From: Pseudoalteromonas shioyasakiensis
GTDB taxonomy: Bacteria > Pseudomonadota > Gammaproteobacteria > Enterobacterales > Alteromonadaceae
Direction of reading: 5' to 3'
Length of the DNA stretch: 64,000 nt
NCBI RefSeq assembly: GCF_019134595.1
Contig: NZ_CP077770.1
Span: 1,756,001 to 1,820,000, forward strand
Below, in pieces: positions 1 to 9,585 of the stretch (within the stretch, counting starts at the first letter, position 1; the number at the start of each line of letters is the position of its first letter). Below the pieces are notes generated by a model. That model worked only from the letters and a program-made list of their open reading frames with translations. It made no database searches and had not been told where the DNA came from. Made by a program: the position numbers and the translations under genes.

Positions 1-1122
1 TTTATCAGCCGAGGCATTGTTATTGGTGCTAATGGTGTCGAAGTACCTTTAGTTCCTGAGTTTGATGAGCACGGTGGTATTAGCGCAGCTTACGGTATTA
101 CCAAAACAAACGCTGGCTACGAAGTGGTAGGTACCGTATCTACTGGTATTCCAATTGATCCTCAAGATGATATCGATGATCGATGTGATAATGAAGACGA
201 GCCAGTTTCTGATTGTGTTGAAACCTTAAACCGTACTTATAGAAAAGGCATTTTTCATAAACGCGCTGTTAAATGGACACTTGATAGTAATTTAAATATT
301 ACAAATACCGAAATATTAGGTTTAGGTGTAACTCCAGAGGATGATGAAGACTTTGCTTTTCGTAGCAATGCTATTGCAATAAATGAAAATGGTTTAGTCG
401 TAGGTTCATCAGACGTTCGTTATAAAAATGGCATTTACTCTATGCCGGTAATTTTCGAAAATGGTGAAGTAAAAGAGTTTATTGATTTTGAAGATGACTG
501 GAGAACGGGTCAAGCTCTAGCTTTAAATAATAACGATATTGTGGCTGGTTACGCTGCCAAAAGAATAGATGGTACAAATCGTACTAAATTTTTCTATTAC
601 GACAAGGCTAGCGATAGTGTTGTTTTCCCGACTGATTATTTCTCGAGTTCTAGCTCAATCGCTAATGACATAAATGATAATGGTATCATAGTCGGAGAAG
701 GTGAAACCGATATCTACAATACGTCTACACGTCGTCGTGAAGGCTTTATGTACACCATCGGCGAAGATAAAGTCGTAAATTTAAACAATCTATTACCTTG
801 CTATGAAGAAGATGGTGAAACACGATTTAAATACGTTGTTGCTGAAGCCAAGTCGATTAACAACAATAATGAAATCTTCGGTGTTGCTACCAAAACGGTA
901 GAAAAAACAGATTCATTCGGTAACACGGTAGTCGATCTTAACGGTAATGTTGAATATGAAAGTATTGCAGTACCTGTTAAGTTAACACCAATTAGTGGAT
1001 CAATTGAAGAGTGCCCTGCAGAAGAAGTTGAACAATACGAGCGTCAATCAGCAAGCTTCCCTTGGTATGCATTATTGCTATTACCATTTGCAGCAGCACG
1101 TCGTGTATTTCGTAAGAAGTAA
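1..1122 (+). CDS. DUF3466 family protein, 5' end cut by the window
   Basis: The reading frame is open from the first base, so the start lies outside the window and about 373 C-terminal residues are visible. The protein carries several HAF-like repeats of the form INxNGxVVG, for example INENGLVVGSS, LNNNDIVAGYA, INDNGIIVGEG and INNNNEIFGVA, as in DUF3466 proteins. The C-terminus has a short hydrophobic segment (FPWYALLLLPFAAA) followed by RRVFRKK. That is the layout of sorting tails such as GlyGly-CTERM, although no glycine pair precedes the helix here. It is probably an exported, membrane-anchored or processed envelope protein of unknown function. The family call rests on repeat pattern and architecture. 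Confidence 0.75.
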   Translation, partial: FISRGIVIGANGVEVPLVPEFDEHGGISAAYGITKTNAGYEVVGTVSTGIPIDPQDDIDDRCDNEDEPVSDCVETLNRTYRKGIFHKRAVKWTLDSNLNITNTEILGLGVTPEDDEDFAFRSNAIAINENGLVVGSSDVRYKNGIYSMPVIFENGEVKEFIDFEDDWRTGQALALNNNDIVAGYAAKRIDGTNRTKFFYYDKASDSVVFPTDYFSSSSSIANDINDNGIIVGEGETDIYNTSTRRREGFMYTIGEDKVVNLNNLLPCYEEDGETRFKYVVAEAKSINNNNEIFGVATKTVEKTDSFGNTVVDLNGNVEYESIAVPVKLTPISGSIEECPAEEVEQYERQSASFPWYALLLLPFAAARRVFRKK

Positions 1123-1170
1123 TAATTAGAGAGTTGTTTGCAAAGCAAATAGCTTTCTTGCAAGAAATAA

Positions 1171-1196
1171 AAAACCCAGCTTTAAGCTGGGTTTTT
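1171..1196. terminator. Bidirectional intrinsic terminator
   Basis: A near-perfect palindrome has arms AAAACCCAGCTT and AAGCTGGGTTTT, with a T-run on the plus strand and an A-run giving a T-run on the minus strand. It lies between the convergent DUF3466 and DUF2062 genes and can serve both. Confidence 0.85.
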
Positions 1197-1214
1197 TGTC
1201 TATACTGAAATCAG

Positions 1215-1724
1215 TTATTTTTTATGTCGATGTATCCATGCTTTACGGACTGAGCGTTTCCAAAGCATGTCGGTACCAAAATAACCAATGATTGCCGCAG
1301 CTGTTGCACAAATAAATGAGCCAACTAAAAATGCTGGGCCAATTGTTGTAAGGCTATCTATAAACCATTGCCAGCTTGGTTCAAATTGGAAGTGCTGCCG
1401 TGGCTGAGCAAGGGCAATCGTGCCTACAATATATGAACAATAGAAAATAGGAGGCATGGTTAGTGGGTTAGTGATCCACACTGTTGCAACAGAAATCGGT
1501 AAATTCACTCGAAATGGAATAGCCAGGGCGGCTGCAAGAACCATTTGAAAAGGAACAGGGATGAACGCAAAAAATAAACCAACCGCAAATGCACCGCGTG
1601 CTGAGCGTCTATTTAAGTGCCATAAATTGGCATCATGCAATAAACGACCAAAAATTCTTAAATACTTGTGTTCTTTTACCTTGTTATGATCAGGTAAAAA
1701 GCGTTGGATCGTTTTCTTAGCCAT
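1215..1724 (-). CDS. DUF2062 domain-containing membrane protein
   Basis: A 169-residue protein with a basic N-terminus and three hydrophobic stretches at about residues 43-70, 76-105 and 128-150. The central motif ITNPLTMPPIFY is typical of DUF2062 proteins, which are small inner-membrane proteins of unknown function. The basic C-terminus (RKAWIHRHKK) is probably cytoplasmic. The gene is divergent from comEC and its first 21 bases overlap the proposed comEC start on the opposite strand, so the two promoters must lie inside each other's coding sequence. Family assignment is from the motif and topology; no biochemical role is claimed. Confidence 0.8.
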   Translation of the reverse strand: MAKKTIQRFLPDHNKVKEHKYLRIFGRLLHDANLWHLNRRSARGAFAVGLFFAFIPVPFQMVLAAALAIPFRVNLPISVATVWITNPLTMPPIFYCSYIVGTIALAQPRQHFQFEPSWQWFIDSLTTIGPAFLVGSFICATAAAIIGYFGTDMLWKRSVRKAWIHRHKK

Positions 1725-3974
1725 TTAAAGCAACCATTTACATCTATTTGGTTATGCAGCGGCTTTGTCATAGGCTGTTTTTTCACCCTATATACATTTG
1801 GCACTGCGGCGTTTTATATAATGAGTTTTGCTGTATTGCTAGCAGGTGCCTATTTTAAGCCTTTTTTAACTCTATTGTCAGGGTTTATTTGCGCTATTTT
1901 AGTAGTGATTTTTCATTACTTCATCTTTTACTCCATCTCTGACTGTCAAATAGATTATCAACAAAGCCGAATAGTTCGATTTCAGGTAGTTGAAACATAC
2001 AGTGAACAAAGCCCTTATTACATTAAAGCAAGTCTAAAAAATATTGAATTTTGCCCTGCAAGCATGCGTCCTGCTCCTTATGCAATGTTAAGCATTACTT
2101 CAGATAAACCCGTTACTCGTGGAGTTGAATTAAGTGCAGCACTCAAACTTAAACCTTATCGGTCTGTAAAAAATTTCTACAGTTTCAATAGGGAACGACA
2201 AGCATTACTTGAGCGAGTATTTTATAAAGGTCGAAGCGTAGGAGAGATAAGCTATTTAGGTCATCATAGATATGACTCCCTGCGTATGAGTTACCGTACA
2301 TATATTGAAAAAGTGACGGCAAACACCCGATTACAATGGCTTTATTATGCGCTTTTAACCGGTGACAAAAGTAAAATAAGCTATGAAGATAGAAAGCACC
2401 TGCGTGAATTAGGTTTGTCTCATCTACTTGCTATTTCAGGTCTTCATATCGGACTTATCTTTGCTGTCGGCTTTTATAGTAGTAAGTGGCTGTTAAGAGT
2501 GAGTCATTTACGTGTAAGCCAATCAATTCAATTAAATAAGTTATTTGTTTTAGTAGGGTTCAGTTGCTCATTCGTCTATGTCTACTTAAGTGATTTCATT
2601 GTGTCAGCAAGCCGAGGGCTGCTGATGTTAGGCTGTTACCTTGTTATTTATAACCTAGGGAAAAACCCAGTGCGTTGGCGTTCAATCTTGTACGCCTTGA
2701 GTGTGGTGTTGTTTATAGACCCATTTGCGCTTTTGAATCCCGGACTTTATTTTAGTTTTTTGGCCGTGACGATCATCTTTCTACTGACTAAAATGACAGT
2801 TAATTTATCACTTGGTTTTTTAAAGCGATTTGCACAGCTACTGCAAGTTCAGTGCGCTTTATTTGTCGGTTTACTGCCTCTATCCTTATATTATTTCTCA
2901 GGCACTAGCGTCATAGGTTTATTGATTAACCTTATTGCAGTGCCCTTGGTTGGTTTGCTGTTATTACCTTTGTTGATTTTTTATGGTCTGATTTCTAGCC
3001 TACTGGATATTTCAGGTTTGTTATCACTCGTTGACAGTGCACTGTATTTTAGTTATCAATTACTGCTTTCTATCCCTAATGACTGGCGTTGGTTATCGTT
3101 CAATGAGTTTAATTTTTCATTATTGATCATCAGTTACATAACACTTCTGCTGTTGTACTTTAGCCCAAATAAATATGTGTGTTTAATTCCAGTGTGCATT
3201 TATGCCGTTGATAGTGAATTACAACCAGAAGCAAAGTTTCAGTTGGATGTGTTTGATGTCGGACATGGCTTAATGGTGATGGTAAGCAGTAAAAATAAAG
3301 CGGTAATTTATGATTTAGGTCCACAGTATTTTGGTCGTTATGATTATGTACGCCGTGTATTAGTTAACAACATCACTAAACAGCAGCTATCTGTTATCGC
3401 CACAATAATAAGCCACTTAGATAACGACCATTCCGGCGGTTTAGCAAGTTGGAAAATGGTGGGCTATAAAGATACTTTAGCTACTTTTCATCCACAGGGG
3501 CTGGAACATAAGTGCAAAACAACAACGCTAAAACTTGATGAGCTTAATATCAGGAGTTTTACAGCAAAGGTAGAAAATGCGAGTCGTAATGATCAGTCGT
3601 GCTTGTTAAAAATTACGGGGGTTAATTATTCACTATTACTGACTGGAGATATATCCACAGAGGCAGAAACTAAACTTGTTGAAGAGGGGCTGGATTTACG
3701 AGCGACTATTTTAATAAGCCCCCATCATGGTAGTAATACTTCTTCAAGTTATGAATTTATAGATGCAGTAAACCCTGAAGTGGTTATCCATTCATCTGCT
3801 TACCACGGGCAATGGCACTTTCCTCATCCTGAGGTTGTAAATCGTTATAACCAACACCACATACAGCAATTATCGACGGCAGAGTATGGCCATATACGCC
3901 TAAAATTTTACGAAGATAAATATCGCTTAGAATTTGCGCGAGAGCAGGAAAGTTATTGGTTCGAACAAGATTGA
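1704..3974 (+). CDS. comEC: DNA internalization protein ComEC/Rec2
   Basis: ComEC forms the inner-membrane channel for single-stranded DNA during natural transformation. The 756-residue protein has N-terminal membrane helices with a DUF4131-type region, then the competence domain with the hallmark LLAISGLHIGL around residue 240 and many further helices. A C-terminal metallo-beta-lactamase-like domain starts near residue 515. Its metal-binding motif is HLDNDH at residues 571-576, with HHG near 674, so the putative nuclease centre looks intact. The start is a TTG with an AGG about ten bases upstream. No ATG occurs before residue 39, which is why the TTG is preferred. msbA follows 59 bases downstream, an arrangement common in gammaproteobacteria. 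Confidence 0.92.
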   Translation: MDRFLSHLKQPFTSIWLCSGFVIGCFFTLYTFGTAAFYIMSFAVLLAGAYFKPFLTLLSGFICAILVVIFHYFIFYSISDCQIDYQQSRIVRFQVVETYSEQSPYYIKASLKNIEFCPASMRPAPYAMLSITSDKPVTRGVELSAALKLKPYRSVKNFYSFNRERQALLERVFYKGRSVGEISYLGHHRYDSLRMSYRTYIEKVTANTRLQWLYYALLTGDKSKISYEDRKHLRELGLSHLLAISGLHIGLIFAVGFYSSKWLLRVSHLRVSQSIQLNKLFVLVGFSCSFVYVYLSDFIVSASRGLLMLGCYLVIYNLGKNPVRWRSILYALSVVLFIDPFALLNPGLYFSFLAVTIIFLLTKMTVNLSLGFLKRFAQLLQVQCALFVGLLPLSLYYFSGTSVIGLLINLIAVPLVGLLLLPLLIFYGLISSLLDISGLLSLVDSALYFSYQLLLSIPNDWRWLSFNEFNFSLLIISYITLLLLYFSPNKYVCLIPVCIYAVDSELQPEAKFQLDVFDVGHGLMVMVSSKNKAVIYDLGPQYFGRYDYVRRVLVNNITKQQLSVIATIISHLDNDHSGGLASWKMVGYKDTLATFHPQGLEHKCKTTTLKLDELNIRSFTAKVENASRNDQSCLLKITGVNYSLLLTGDISTEAETKLVEEGLDLRATILISPHHGSNTSSSYEFIDAVNPEVVIHSSAYHGQWHFPHPEVVNRYNQHHIQQLSTAEYGHIRLKFYEDKYRLEFAREQESYWFEQD

Positions 3975-4033
3975 CGTTTTGTTTTTACCCCCTAAAGGCT
4001 ACAATAGTCGAAGTCTATGAATAAGAGAGTGTT

Positions 4034-5776
4034 ATGGATCAAACTACATCCCAAATCTATAAGCGATTAATCAGTTATGTGGGTGATTATAAGTTAATCG
4101 CGTTTTTCGCCATTGTAGGCATGATTGGCTATTCAGCCATGGATGCATTGTTTATCAATTTAATGAAGCCGTTCATTGATGAAGGTTTAAATGATCGTAA
4201 CACTGATGTTTTAACTTATGCACCATTTGTTGTGATTGCATTGGTATTAGGTCGTGGCATGTTTAACTATATGTCGTCGTACTGTTTAAGTTATGTTGGC
4301 TCTCAAGTTGTAAGAACGTTGCGCCAACAATTATTCGAACATATTTTACATCTGCCGGTGTCTTTTCATGATAAGAATTCAAATGGCGATTTAATCTCTA
4401 AAATCACCTTCGATACCGAGCAGGTTCAACAGGCAATAACTAAAGCCCTGTTAATTGTTGTAAGAGAAGGGGCGTTTGTTGTTTTCTTACTTTTTAATAT
4501 GTTTTATACCAGTTGGAAGCTGTCACTGATATTTTTAGTGATTATTCCGCTGGTGGCCGTGATCGTTGCCTTTGTTTCGAAACGTTTTCGTATGATTTCG
4601 AAAAAAATCCAATCTGCTATGGGTCAAGTAACTCGCAGCTCAGAGCAAATGCTATCTGGTCACAAAGTGATACATGGCTTTGGTGGTCAAAAGCAAGAGA
4701 TAACGCAGTTTTCGGCTATTAATAATCATAATCGCCAGCAGCGCATTAAAATGGATGCGACCAAAGCGTTAAGTGTTTCTGTAATTCAAATATTAGCGGC
4801 AAGCGCGATGGCCGTGATTTTATGGGTTGTGTCTATGCCGTCAATGATTGATACCATAAGTTCTGGCGACTTCGTATTACTTATTTCATCAATGATGATG
4901 TTACTGCGTCCACTTAAGCAACTTTCAAACGTAAATAGCGACTTACAACGTGGTATTTCTGCAGCGCAAAGTATCTTTTTAGTACTTGATGAAGAAGTAG
5001 AAAAAGACACAGGTACTTACAGCGTTGATAAAGTTACGGGAAAAATTGAAGTAAACAATGTGACCTTTAAATACCCAACGAAAGATGAGCCAGTATTAAA
5101 GAATTTATCACTTTCGATTAATGCCGGTGAAAGTATTGCGTTAGTGGGCCGTTCTGGTTCAGGTAAATCGACCATCTCAAATTTATTACCACGTTATTAT
5201 GAGCTTGAAGCTGGCAGTGAAATTTTGCTTGATGGCGTCAATATCGCTGATTACAAACTGACAGACTTACGTAAGCAATTTGCACTGGTTTCGCAGCAAG
5301 TGGTTTTATTTAACGACACCATAACTAATAACATTTGCTATGGCCTCGACCGCGAATTAACAAACGAGGAGTTAATGGCGGTTGCCAAGCAAGCACATGT
5401 TTGGGAGTTTGTTAAAGACTTACCAGAAGGTTTAGATACCATGGTGGGTGAAAACGGCGTAATGTTATCAGGCGGTCAGCGTCAGCGTATAGCCATTGCC
5501 CGAGCAATATTAAAAGATGCCCCTATTTTGATACTTGATGAAGCGACATCTGCTCTCGATACTGAATCTGAAAAATTGATCCAGCAAGCACTTGATAGCT
5601 TAATGAAAGAAAAAACATCGATTGTGATAGCACACCGTTTATCAACAATAGAAAACAGTGATTGCATTTATGTCATCGACCATGGTCAAGTTATCGAAAA
5701 GGGCACACATAGCGAGCTTCTTGAAAAAGACGGTACCTATAGTGCGTTATGTAAGATGCAATTTGGTGAGCAGTAG
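4034..5776 (+). CDS. msbA: Lipid A export ATP-binding/permease protein MsbA
   Basis: MsbA is an inner-membrane homodimeric ABC exporter that flips core-lipid A to the periplasmic face. The 580-residue half-transporter has six membrane helices in roughly residues 1-310. The nucleotide-binding domain has Walker A GRSGSGKS at 372-379, the signature LSGGQ at 478-482 and a Walker B ILILDEATSALD near residue 500. Length matches the E. coli protein (582). It precedes lpxK with a one-base overlap, the conserved msbA-lpxK order, which separates this essential copy from the second MsbA-like protein at 49421-51184. A GAGAG-type ribosome site lies just upstream of the ATG. Confidence 0.95.
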   Translation: MDQTTSQIYKRLISYVGDYKLIAFFAIVGMIGYSAMDALFINLMKPFIDEGLNDRNTDVLTYAPFVVIALVLGRGMFNYMSSYCLSYVGSQVVRTLRQQLFEHILHLPVSFHDKNSNGDLISKITFDTEQVQQAITKALLIVVREGAFVVFLLFNMFYTSWKLSLIFLVIIPLVAVIVAFVSKRFRMISKKIQSAMGQVTRSSEQMLSGHKVIHGFGGQKQEITQFSAINNHNRQQRIKMDATKALSVSVIQILAASAMAVILWVVSMPSMIDTISSGDFVLLISSMMMLLRPLKQLSNVNSDLQRGISAAQSIFLVLDEEVEKDTGTYSVDKVTGKIEVNNVTFKYPTKDEPVLKNLSLSINAGESIALVGRSGSGKSTISNLLPRYYELEAGSEILLDGVNIADYKLTDLRKQFALVSQQVVLFNDTITNNICYGLDRELTNEELMAVAKQAHVWEFVKDLPEGLDTMVGENGVMLSGGQRQRIAIARAILKDAPILILDEATSALDTESEKLIQQALDSLMKEKTSIVIAHRLSTIENSDCIYVIDHGQVIEKGTHSELLEKDGTYSALCKMQFGEQ

Positions 5777-6753
5777 TGAGTGTTATTGAAAAAAGCTGGT
5801 ATAAAAAGCCAGGGTTACTCAGCGTTCTGCTGTTACCTTTCAGTTTGCTTTTTTGGCTTATCTCAACGCTTCGTGCTTTGTTATATAAGTTTAATATACT
5901 AAAAGCATTTAAAACGCATCTTCCTGTCATTGTTGTTGGTAACATTAGTGTCGGTGGAAACGGCAAAACGCCATTTGTTATTTGGCTTGCTGAGTACTTA
6001 CAGCAGCAAGGTTTAAAAGTGGCTGTGATCAGTCGTGGTTATGGTGGTCAGTCTGATTCGTATCCTTTGTTAGTGACTGAACATACGAGTACAGCGCAAG
6101 CTGGTGACGAACCAGTACTTATTAAACGCCGCCTAGGTTGTGTTGTAATGGTTGGCCCTGACCGACAAGCCAGTATAAAAAAATTAGAGCAATATGATAT
6201 CGATGTCATTATATCTGATGATGGCATGCAGCATTATAAAATGGCGCGTGATATCGAATGTTGCATTGTTGATAGTGAACGCCAATTTGGTAACGGTTTA
6301 TTAATGCCTGCAGGTCCACTTCGTGAAACCAAAGCGCGCTTAAAATCGGTTGATTTAGTCATCGAAAATGGTGGCAACGCACTAAGCCGCTATGATTTAA
6401 CATCAAGCCCATTTCGAACTGTGAGTAATTCAGAACTTGCCAATTCAGTTCAAGATAAAGGCCATGCAGTCAGTGCTATTGGTAATCCCAAACGCTTTGA
6501 GATAAGTCTTGAGCAGCAAGGCATAAACTTGCTATCTACTCATCATTTTCGTGATCATTATGCCTACCAAGCAAGTGACTTTAGCGATTTTGCAGATGAC
6601 GCCGTATTTATGACAGAAAAAGATGCAGTTAAATGCTTTAGTTTTGCTAAACCAAATTGGTATTATTTGCCTGTTGATGCAAAACCAACAGCAGCAGTTA
6701 TCGAAAAACTTAATTTATTATTAAAACAAAAAGGGATCCTCAATGGCCTTTGA
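5776..6753 (+). CDS. lpxK: Tetraacyldisaccharide 4'-kinase LpxK
   Basis: LpxK phosphorylates the 4'-position of the tetraacyl-disaccharide to make lipid IVA at the inner membrane. The 325-residue protein has an N-terminal hydrophobic anchor at about residues 14-32 and the P-loop variant [13 protein letters not shown] near residues 55-68. The kinase core includes [16 protein letters not shown]. The start is GTG sharing its first base with the msbA stop (TAGTG), indicating translational coupling. The 3' end overlaps ycaR by 11 bases. The gene belongs to the msbA-lpxK-ycaR-kdsB operon for lipid A and Kdo synthesis. Confidence 0.94.
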   Translation: MSVIEKSWYKKPGLLSVLLLPFSLLFWLISTLRALLYKFNILKAFKTHLPVIVVGNISVGGNGKTPFVIWLAEYLQQQGLKVAVISRGYGGQSDSYPLLVTEHTSTAQAGDEPVLIKRRLGCVVMVGPDRQASIKKLEQYDIDVIISDDGMQHYKMARDIECCIVDSERQFGNGLLMPAGPLRETKARLKSVDLVIENGGNALSRYDLTSSPFRTVSNSELANSVQDKGHAVSAIGNPKRFEISLEQQGINLLSTHHFRDHYAYQASDFSDFADDAVFMTEKDAVKCFSFAKPNWYYLPVDAKPTAAVIEKLNLLLKQKGILNGL

Positions 6754-6940
6754 TACAAAATTACTTGAAATTATCGCTTGCCCAGTATGTAAAGGTAAAC
6801 TACGTCTTGATAAAGAAAATCAAGAGCTTATCAGTACTGCTGCGAAACTAGCGTACCCAATCAAAGACGATATTCCGGTGCTTTTAGAAAATGAAGCCCG
6901 TGAATTAAGCCAAGAAGAGGTTGATAAGTGGAATTCGTAG
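6743..6940 (+). CDS. ycaR: Trm112/YcaR family protein
   Basis: A 65-residue protein with the YcaR layout: [14 protein letters not shown] at the N-terminus with a single CxxC, then a beta-rich tail ending in a short acidic helix. YcaR proteins belong to the Trm112-like fold. In bacteria the gene is regularly found between lpxK and kdsB, but its role is not established. It overlaps lpxK by 11 bases and kdsB by 13 bases, so translation of all three is likely coupled. Only one cysteine pair is present, so a full four-cysteine zinc site is not encoded in the monomer. Confidence 0.88.
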   Translation: MAFDTKLLEIIACPVCKGKLRLDKENQELISTAAKLAYPIKDDIPVLLENEARELSQEEVDKWNS

Positions 6941-7683
6941 TCGTTATCCCAGCTCGCTACGCATCGACACGTTTACCAGGCAAACCACTTGCTGATATTT
7001 GTGGTAAACCAATGATCCAACATGTTTATGAAAAAGCGGTTGCATCAGGTGCATCACAAGTTTATGTAGCGACTGATCATCAAACAGTGTTTGATGCAGT
7101 AAAGAAGTTTACTGATAATGTATTGATGACACGTGAAGATCACCAATCAGGCACAGAACGTTTAGCTGAAGTTGTTGAACAGTTAAAACTTGAACGTGAC
7201 ACTATTGTTGTGAACGTACAAGGTGATGAGCCTTTATTGGCGAGTGAAAATGTATCTCAAGTTGCCATGCTGCTTGCTGATTCTGATGCGCCAATGGCAA
7301 CATTAAGCACCAGCATTGATGAGATTGACGATATATTTAATCCCAACTGTGTAAAAGTTATTAACGATGCAGACAACAATGCACTGTATTTTTCGCGTTC
7401 GCCAATCCCTTATCACCGTGATGCGATGATGAATGATGACCGAGATAAGCTAGATCTTGCTGATTTTGCGCGCCATATTGGTATTTATGCTTATCGTGCT
7501 GGCTTCATTAAGGACTACATCGAATTACCAGAATCTCGATTAGAGCTGTTAGAGTCTTTAGAGCAGCTTCGCGTACTTTATCATGGTCACAAAATTAAAA
7601 TCGCAAAAGCTCTGTGTGCACCGCAAGCAGGCGTAGACACCCCTGAAGATTTAGCGCGCGTTATTGCAGTGCTTGGCAATTAA
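6928..7683 (+). CDS. kdsB: 3-deoxy-manno-octulosonate cytidylyltransferase KdsB
   Basis: KdsB activates Kdo with CTP to give CMP-Kdo, the donor for the inner core of lipopolysaccharide. The 251-residue sequence starts with the nucleotidyltransferase signature [17 protein letters not shown]. It contains [10 protein letters not shown] near residue 95 and YFSRSPIPY further on, all typical of the family. The start is GTG inside the 3' end of ycaR. Length matches E. coli KdsB (248). The cytoplasmic enzyme completes the lipid A/Kdo operon that begins with msbA. Confidence 0.95.
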   Translation: MEFVVVIPARYASTRLPGKPLADICGKPMIQHVYEKAVASGASQVYVATDHQTVFDAVKKFTDNVLMTREDHQSGTERLAEVVEQLKLERDTIVVNVQGDEPLLASENVSQVAMLLADSDAPMATLSTSIDEIDDIFNPNCVKVINDADNNALYFSRSPIPYHRDAMMNDDRDKLDLADFARHIGIYAYRAGFIKDYIELPESRLELLESLEQLRVLYHGHKIKIAKALCAPQAGVDTPEDLARVIAVLGN

Positions 7684-7685
7684 AA

Positions 7686-8360
7686 ATGCATGATGTAAAC
7701 ACTGTTCATCTTCATGCCAGTGAAGATGACTTCTTTGTTTTTTATAAACCAGCAGGTGTGAGCTTTCATAGTGAACAATGTGCTGGTTTTGTCGTACTTG
7801 CTGAAGAGCTTGTTAATGAGAAGCTCTATCCGGTTCATCGGCTAGATAAAGTGACATCAGGTTTAATTATATTAGTCCGTAACAAAGAAGCCGCAGCCGA
7901 ATTCACTTCGCTATTTTCTGATCATAAAATAAATAAGTTTTATCTCGCCGTGAGTGATGCTAAGCCTAAGAAAAAGCAAGGTTGGATAAAAGGGGATATG
8001 CAAAAAAGTCGTCGTGGTGCATTTAAGCTGTTAAAAAGCCAAACGAATCCTGCTATCACACGCTTTTACTCAAAAAGTATTCGACCAGGGTTACGTGCAT
8101 ACTTGTTAAAGCCATTCTCTGGTAAGACACATCAGCTTAGAGTCGCGATGAAAAGCTTAGGCGCTCCAATTCTTGGTGATATTACATATGCTGGTAGTCA
8201 AGACGAGCGCACAAACTTGCATGCCTATGCACTACAATTTAGCTATAAAGGGCAGCTTAAAGAATATCGATGCGATTACACTTTAGGTGCTCATCTTAAT
8301 GAAGTTTTTAACTCAGACGAATTCAAAGAGTGGACAGCTCCTTGGACGTTGGATTGGTAA
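7686..8360 (+). CDS. RluA-type pseudouridine synthase (TIGR01621-like)
   Basis: This 224-residue enzyme belongs to the RluA/RsuA-like pseudouridine synthases, which isomerise uridine in rRNA or tRNA. The catalytic motif HRLDKVTSGLI places the nucleophilic aspartate at residue 54, and the supporting motif GKTHQLRVAMKSLGAPILGD lies near residue 150. There is no N-terminal S4 domain and the protein is short, which fits the single-domain TIGR01621 group rather than RluC or RluD. Its RNA target is unknown. It starts two bases after kdsB and runs directly into tcdA, so it is probably co-transcribed with both. Confidence 0.82.
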   Translation: MHDVNTVHLHASEDDFFVFYKPAGVSFHSEQCAGFVVLAEELVNEKLYPVHRLDKVTSGLIILVRNKEAAAEFTSLFSDHKINKFYLAVSDAKPKKKQGWIKGDMQKSRRGAFKLLKSQTNPAITRFYSKSIRPGLRAYLLKPFSGKTHQLRVAMKSLGAPILGDITYAGSQDERTNLHAYALQFSYKGQLKEYRCDYTLGAHLNEVFNSDEFKEWTAPWTLDW

Positions 8361-9155
8361 ATGAAAGAAACAACACAAGACATCCGTTTTGGTGGCATTA
8401 AACGTTTATATGGTCATCAACAATTTGATTGGTTACAACAAGCACATTTTTGTGTCATAGGTATTGGTGGCGTAGGTAGCTGGGCTGCTGAAGCATTGGC
8501 TCGAACGGGTGTTGGGCAACTAACTCTCATTGATTTAGATGATATTTGTGCAACCAATGTTAATCGTCAAATTCATGCTTTAACTGGTACTGTAGGCGAA
8601 GCAAAAGTAGAAGCGATGAAAACACGTTGTGAGCTGATAAACCCAGATATAAAAATTAATGTTATTGATGATTTCATTACGTTAGATAACATTCGAGAGC
8701 ATATTCAAGGTTTTGACTATGTGATTGATTGCATTGATGCTGTAAAAGAAAAAGCAGCGTTAATTGCGCATTGTAAACGTATAAAGTTACCGGTTATAAC
8801 AACCGGGGGCGCAGGCGGGCAGACAGACCCTAGTCAAATCAGTTTTGGTGACGTTGCAAAGACAACCCATGATCCATTGCTTGCAAAAGTACGTTATATT
8901 TTGCGAAAACAGTACAACTTTAGTAGCAATCCGAAGCGAAAATTTAACGTCGATTGTGTTTATTCTACAGAGCAGCTTGTATATCCAACCTCTGAAGGTG
9001 AGGTTTGCCAAGCAAAACAAGGTGCAGATGGTTCAATGAATATGGACTGTAATAATGGTTTTGGCTCTGCAACCATGGTGACAGGCAGCTTTGGCTTTTT
9101 TGTTGCAGCCAAAGCGATTAGAAAATACCTAGATAAAAAACAGCGTAGTTTATAA
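8361..9155 (+). CDS. tcdA: tRNA threonylcarbamoyladenosine dehydratase TcdA (CsdL)
   Basis: TcdA is an E1-like ATP-dependent enzyme that cyclises t6A37 of tRNA to ct6A. The 264-residue protein has the ATP-binding glycine motif IGIGGVGSWAAEALARTGVG near residues 31-50, then LIDLDDICATNVNRQ. ITTGGAGGQTDPSQI and GFGSATMVTGSFG follow in the C-terminal half. Length matches E. coli TcdA (268). It is convergent with csdE-csdA, which in E. coli supply sulfur-transfer functions needed for ct6A formation, so the neighbourhood supports the call. The upstream pseudouridine synthase ends at the base before this ATG. Confidence 0.93.
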   Translation: MKETTQDIRFGGIKRLYGHQQFDWLQQAHFCVIGIGGVGSWAAEALARTGVGQLTLIDLDDICATNVNRQIHALTGTVGEAKVEAMKTRCELINPDIKINVIDDFITLDNIREHIQGFDYVIDCIDAVKEKAALIAHCKRIKLPVITTGGAGGQTDPSQISFGDVAKTTHDPLLAKVRYILRKQYNFSSNPKRKFNVDCVYSTEQLVYPTSEGEVCQAKQGADGSMNMDCNNGFGSATMVTGSFGFFVAAKAIRKYLDKKQRSL

Positions 9156-9158
9156 AAC

Positions 9159-9572
9159 TTATTGTTTTTGTTCAGCCATGGTTTGAATTTTATCAACCAT
9201 GGCTTTAATACCATTACCACGAGAAGGGCTCAAATGACTAATTAGACCGAGTCGTTCAAATTCATCATAGGCATTTATTTGCGCTGCTTGCTCCGGTGTA
9301 AGACCATTGTATAAGGCTAAAATTAAAGCCAATAGTCCTTTAACGATGCGAGTATCTGAATCGCCCGCTAAAACCAGGCTGTTTTCTGTATGATCAAAGT
9401 CGATATATAGCCAAACTTTACTTTCACAGCCTTTAACTAGGGCATCATCTACTTTGAGTACTTCAGGCATAACAGGTAATTGCTTACCTAAGAGCATTAT
9501 TTGGCGATATTTTTGCTGCCAGCCAGCAGCTGTTTCAATGTTTTTACTAACGGCTTCAAACGCTGAATTCAT
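9159..9572 (-). CDS. csdE: SufE-family sulfur acceptor CsdE
   Basis: CsdE accepts persulfide sulfur from the cysteine desulfurase CsdA. The 137-residue protein is a single SufE domain with the acceptor cysteine at residue 49 in VKGCESKVWLYI. LLALILALYNGLTPEQAAQI follows, a conserved SufE stretch. It lies 13 bases downstream of csdA on the same strand and converges on tcdA with a three-base gap. In E. coli CsdE also interacts with TcdA (CsdL), consistent with this clustering. Assignment to CsdE rather than SufE rests on the partner genes, because no suf genes are present here. Confidence 0.88.
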   Translation of the reverse strand: MNSAFEAVSKNIETAAGWQQKYRQIMLLGKQLPVMPEVLKVDDALVKGCESKVWLYIDFDHTENSLVLAGDSDTRIVKGLLALILALYNGLTPEQAAQINAYDEFERLGLISHLSPSRGNGIKAMVDKIQTMAEQKQ

Positions 9573-9585
9573 AACTTATCCAAAA

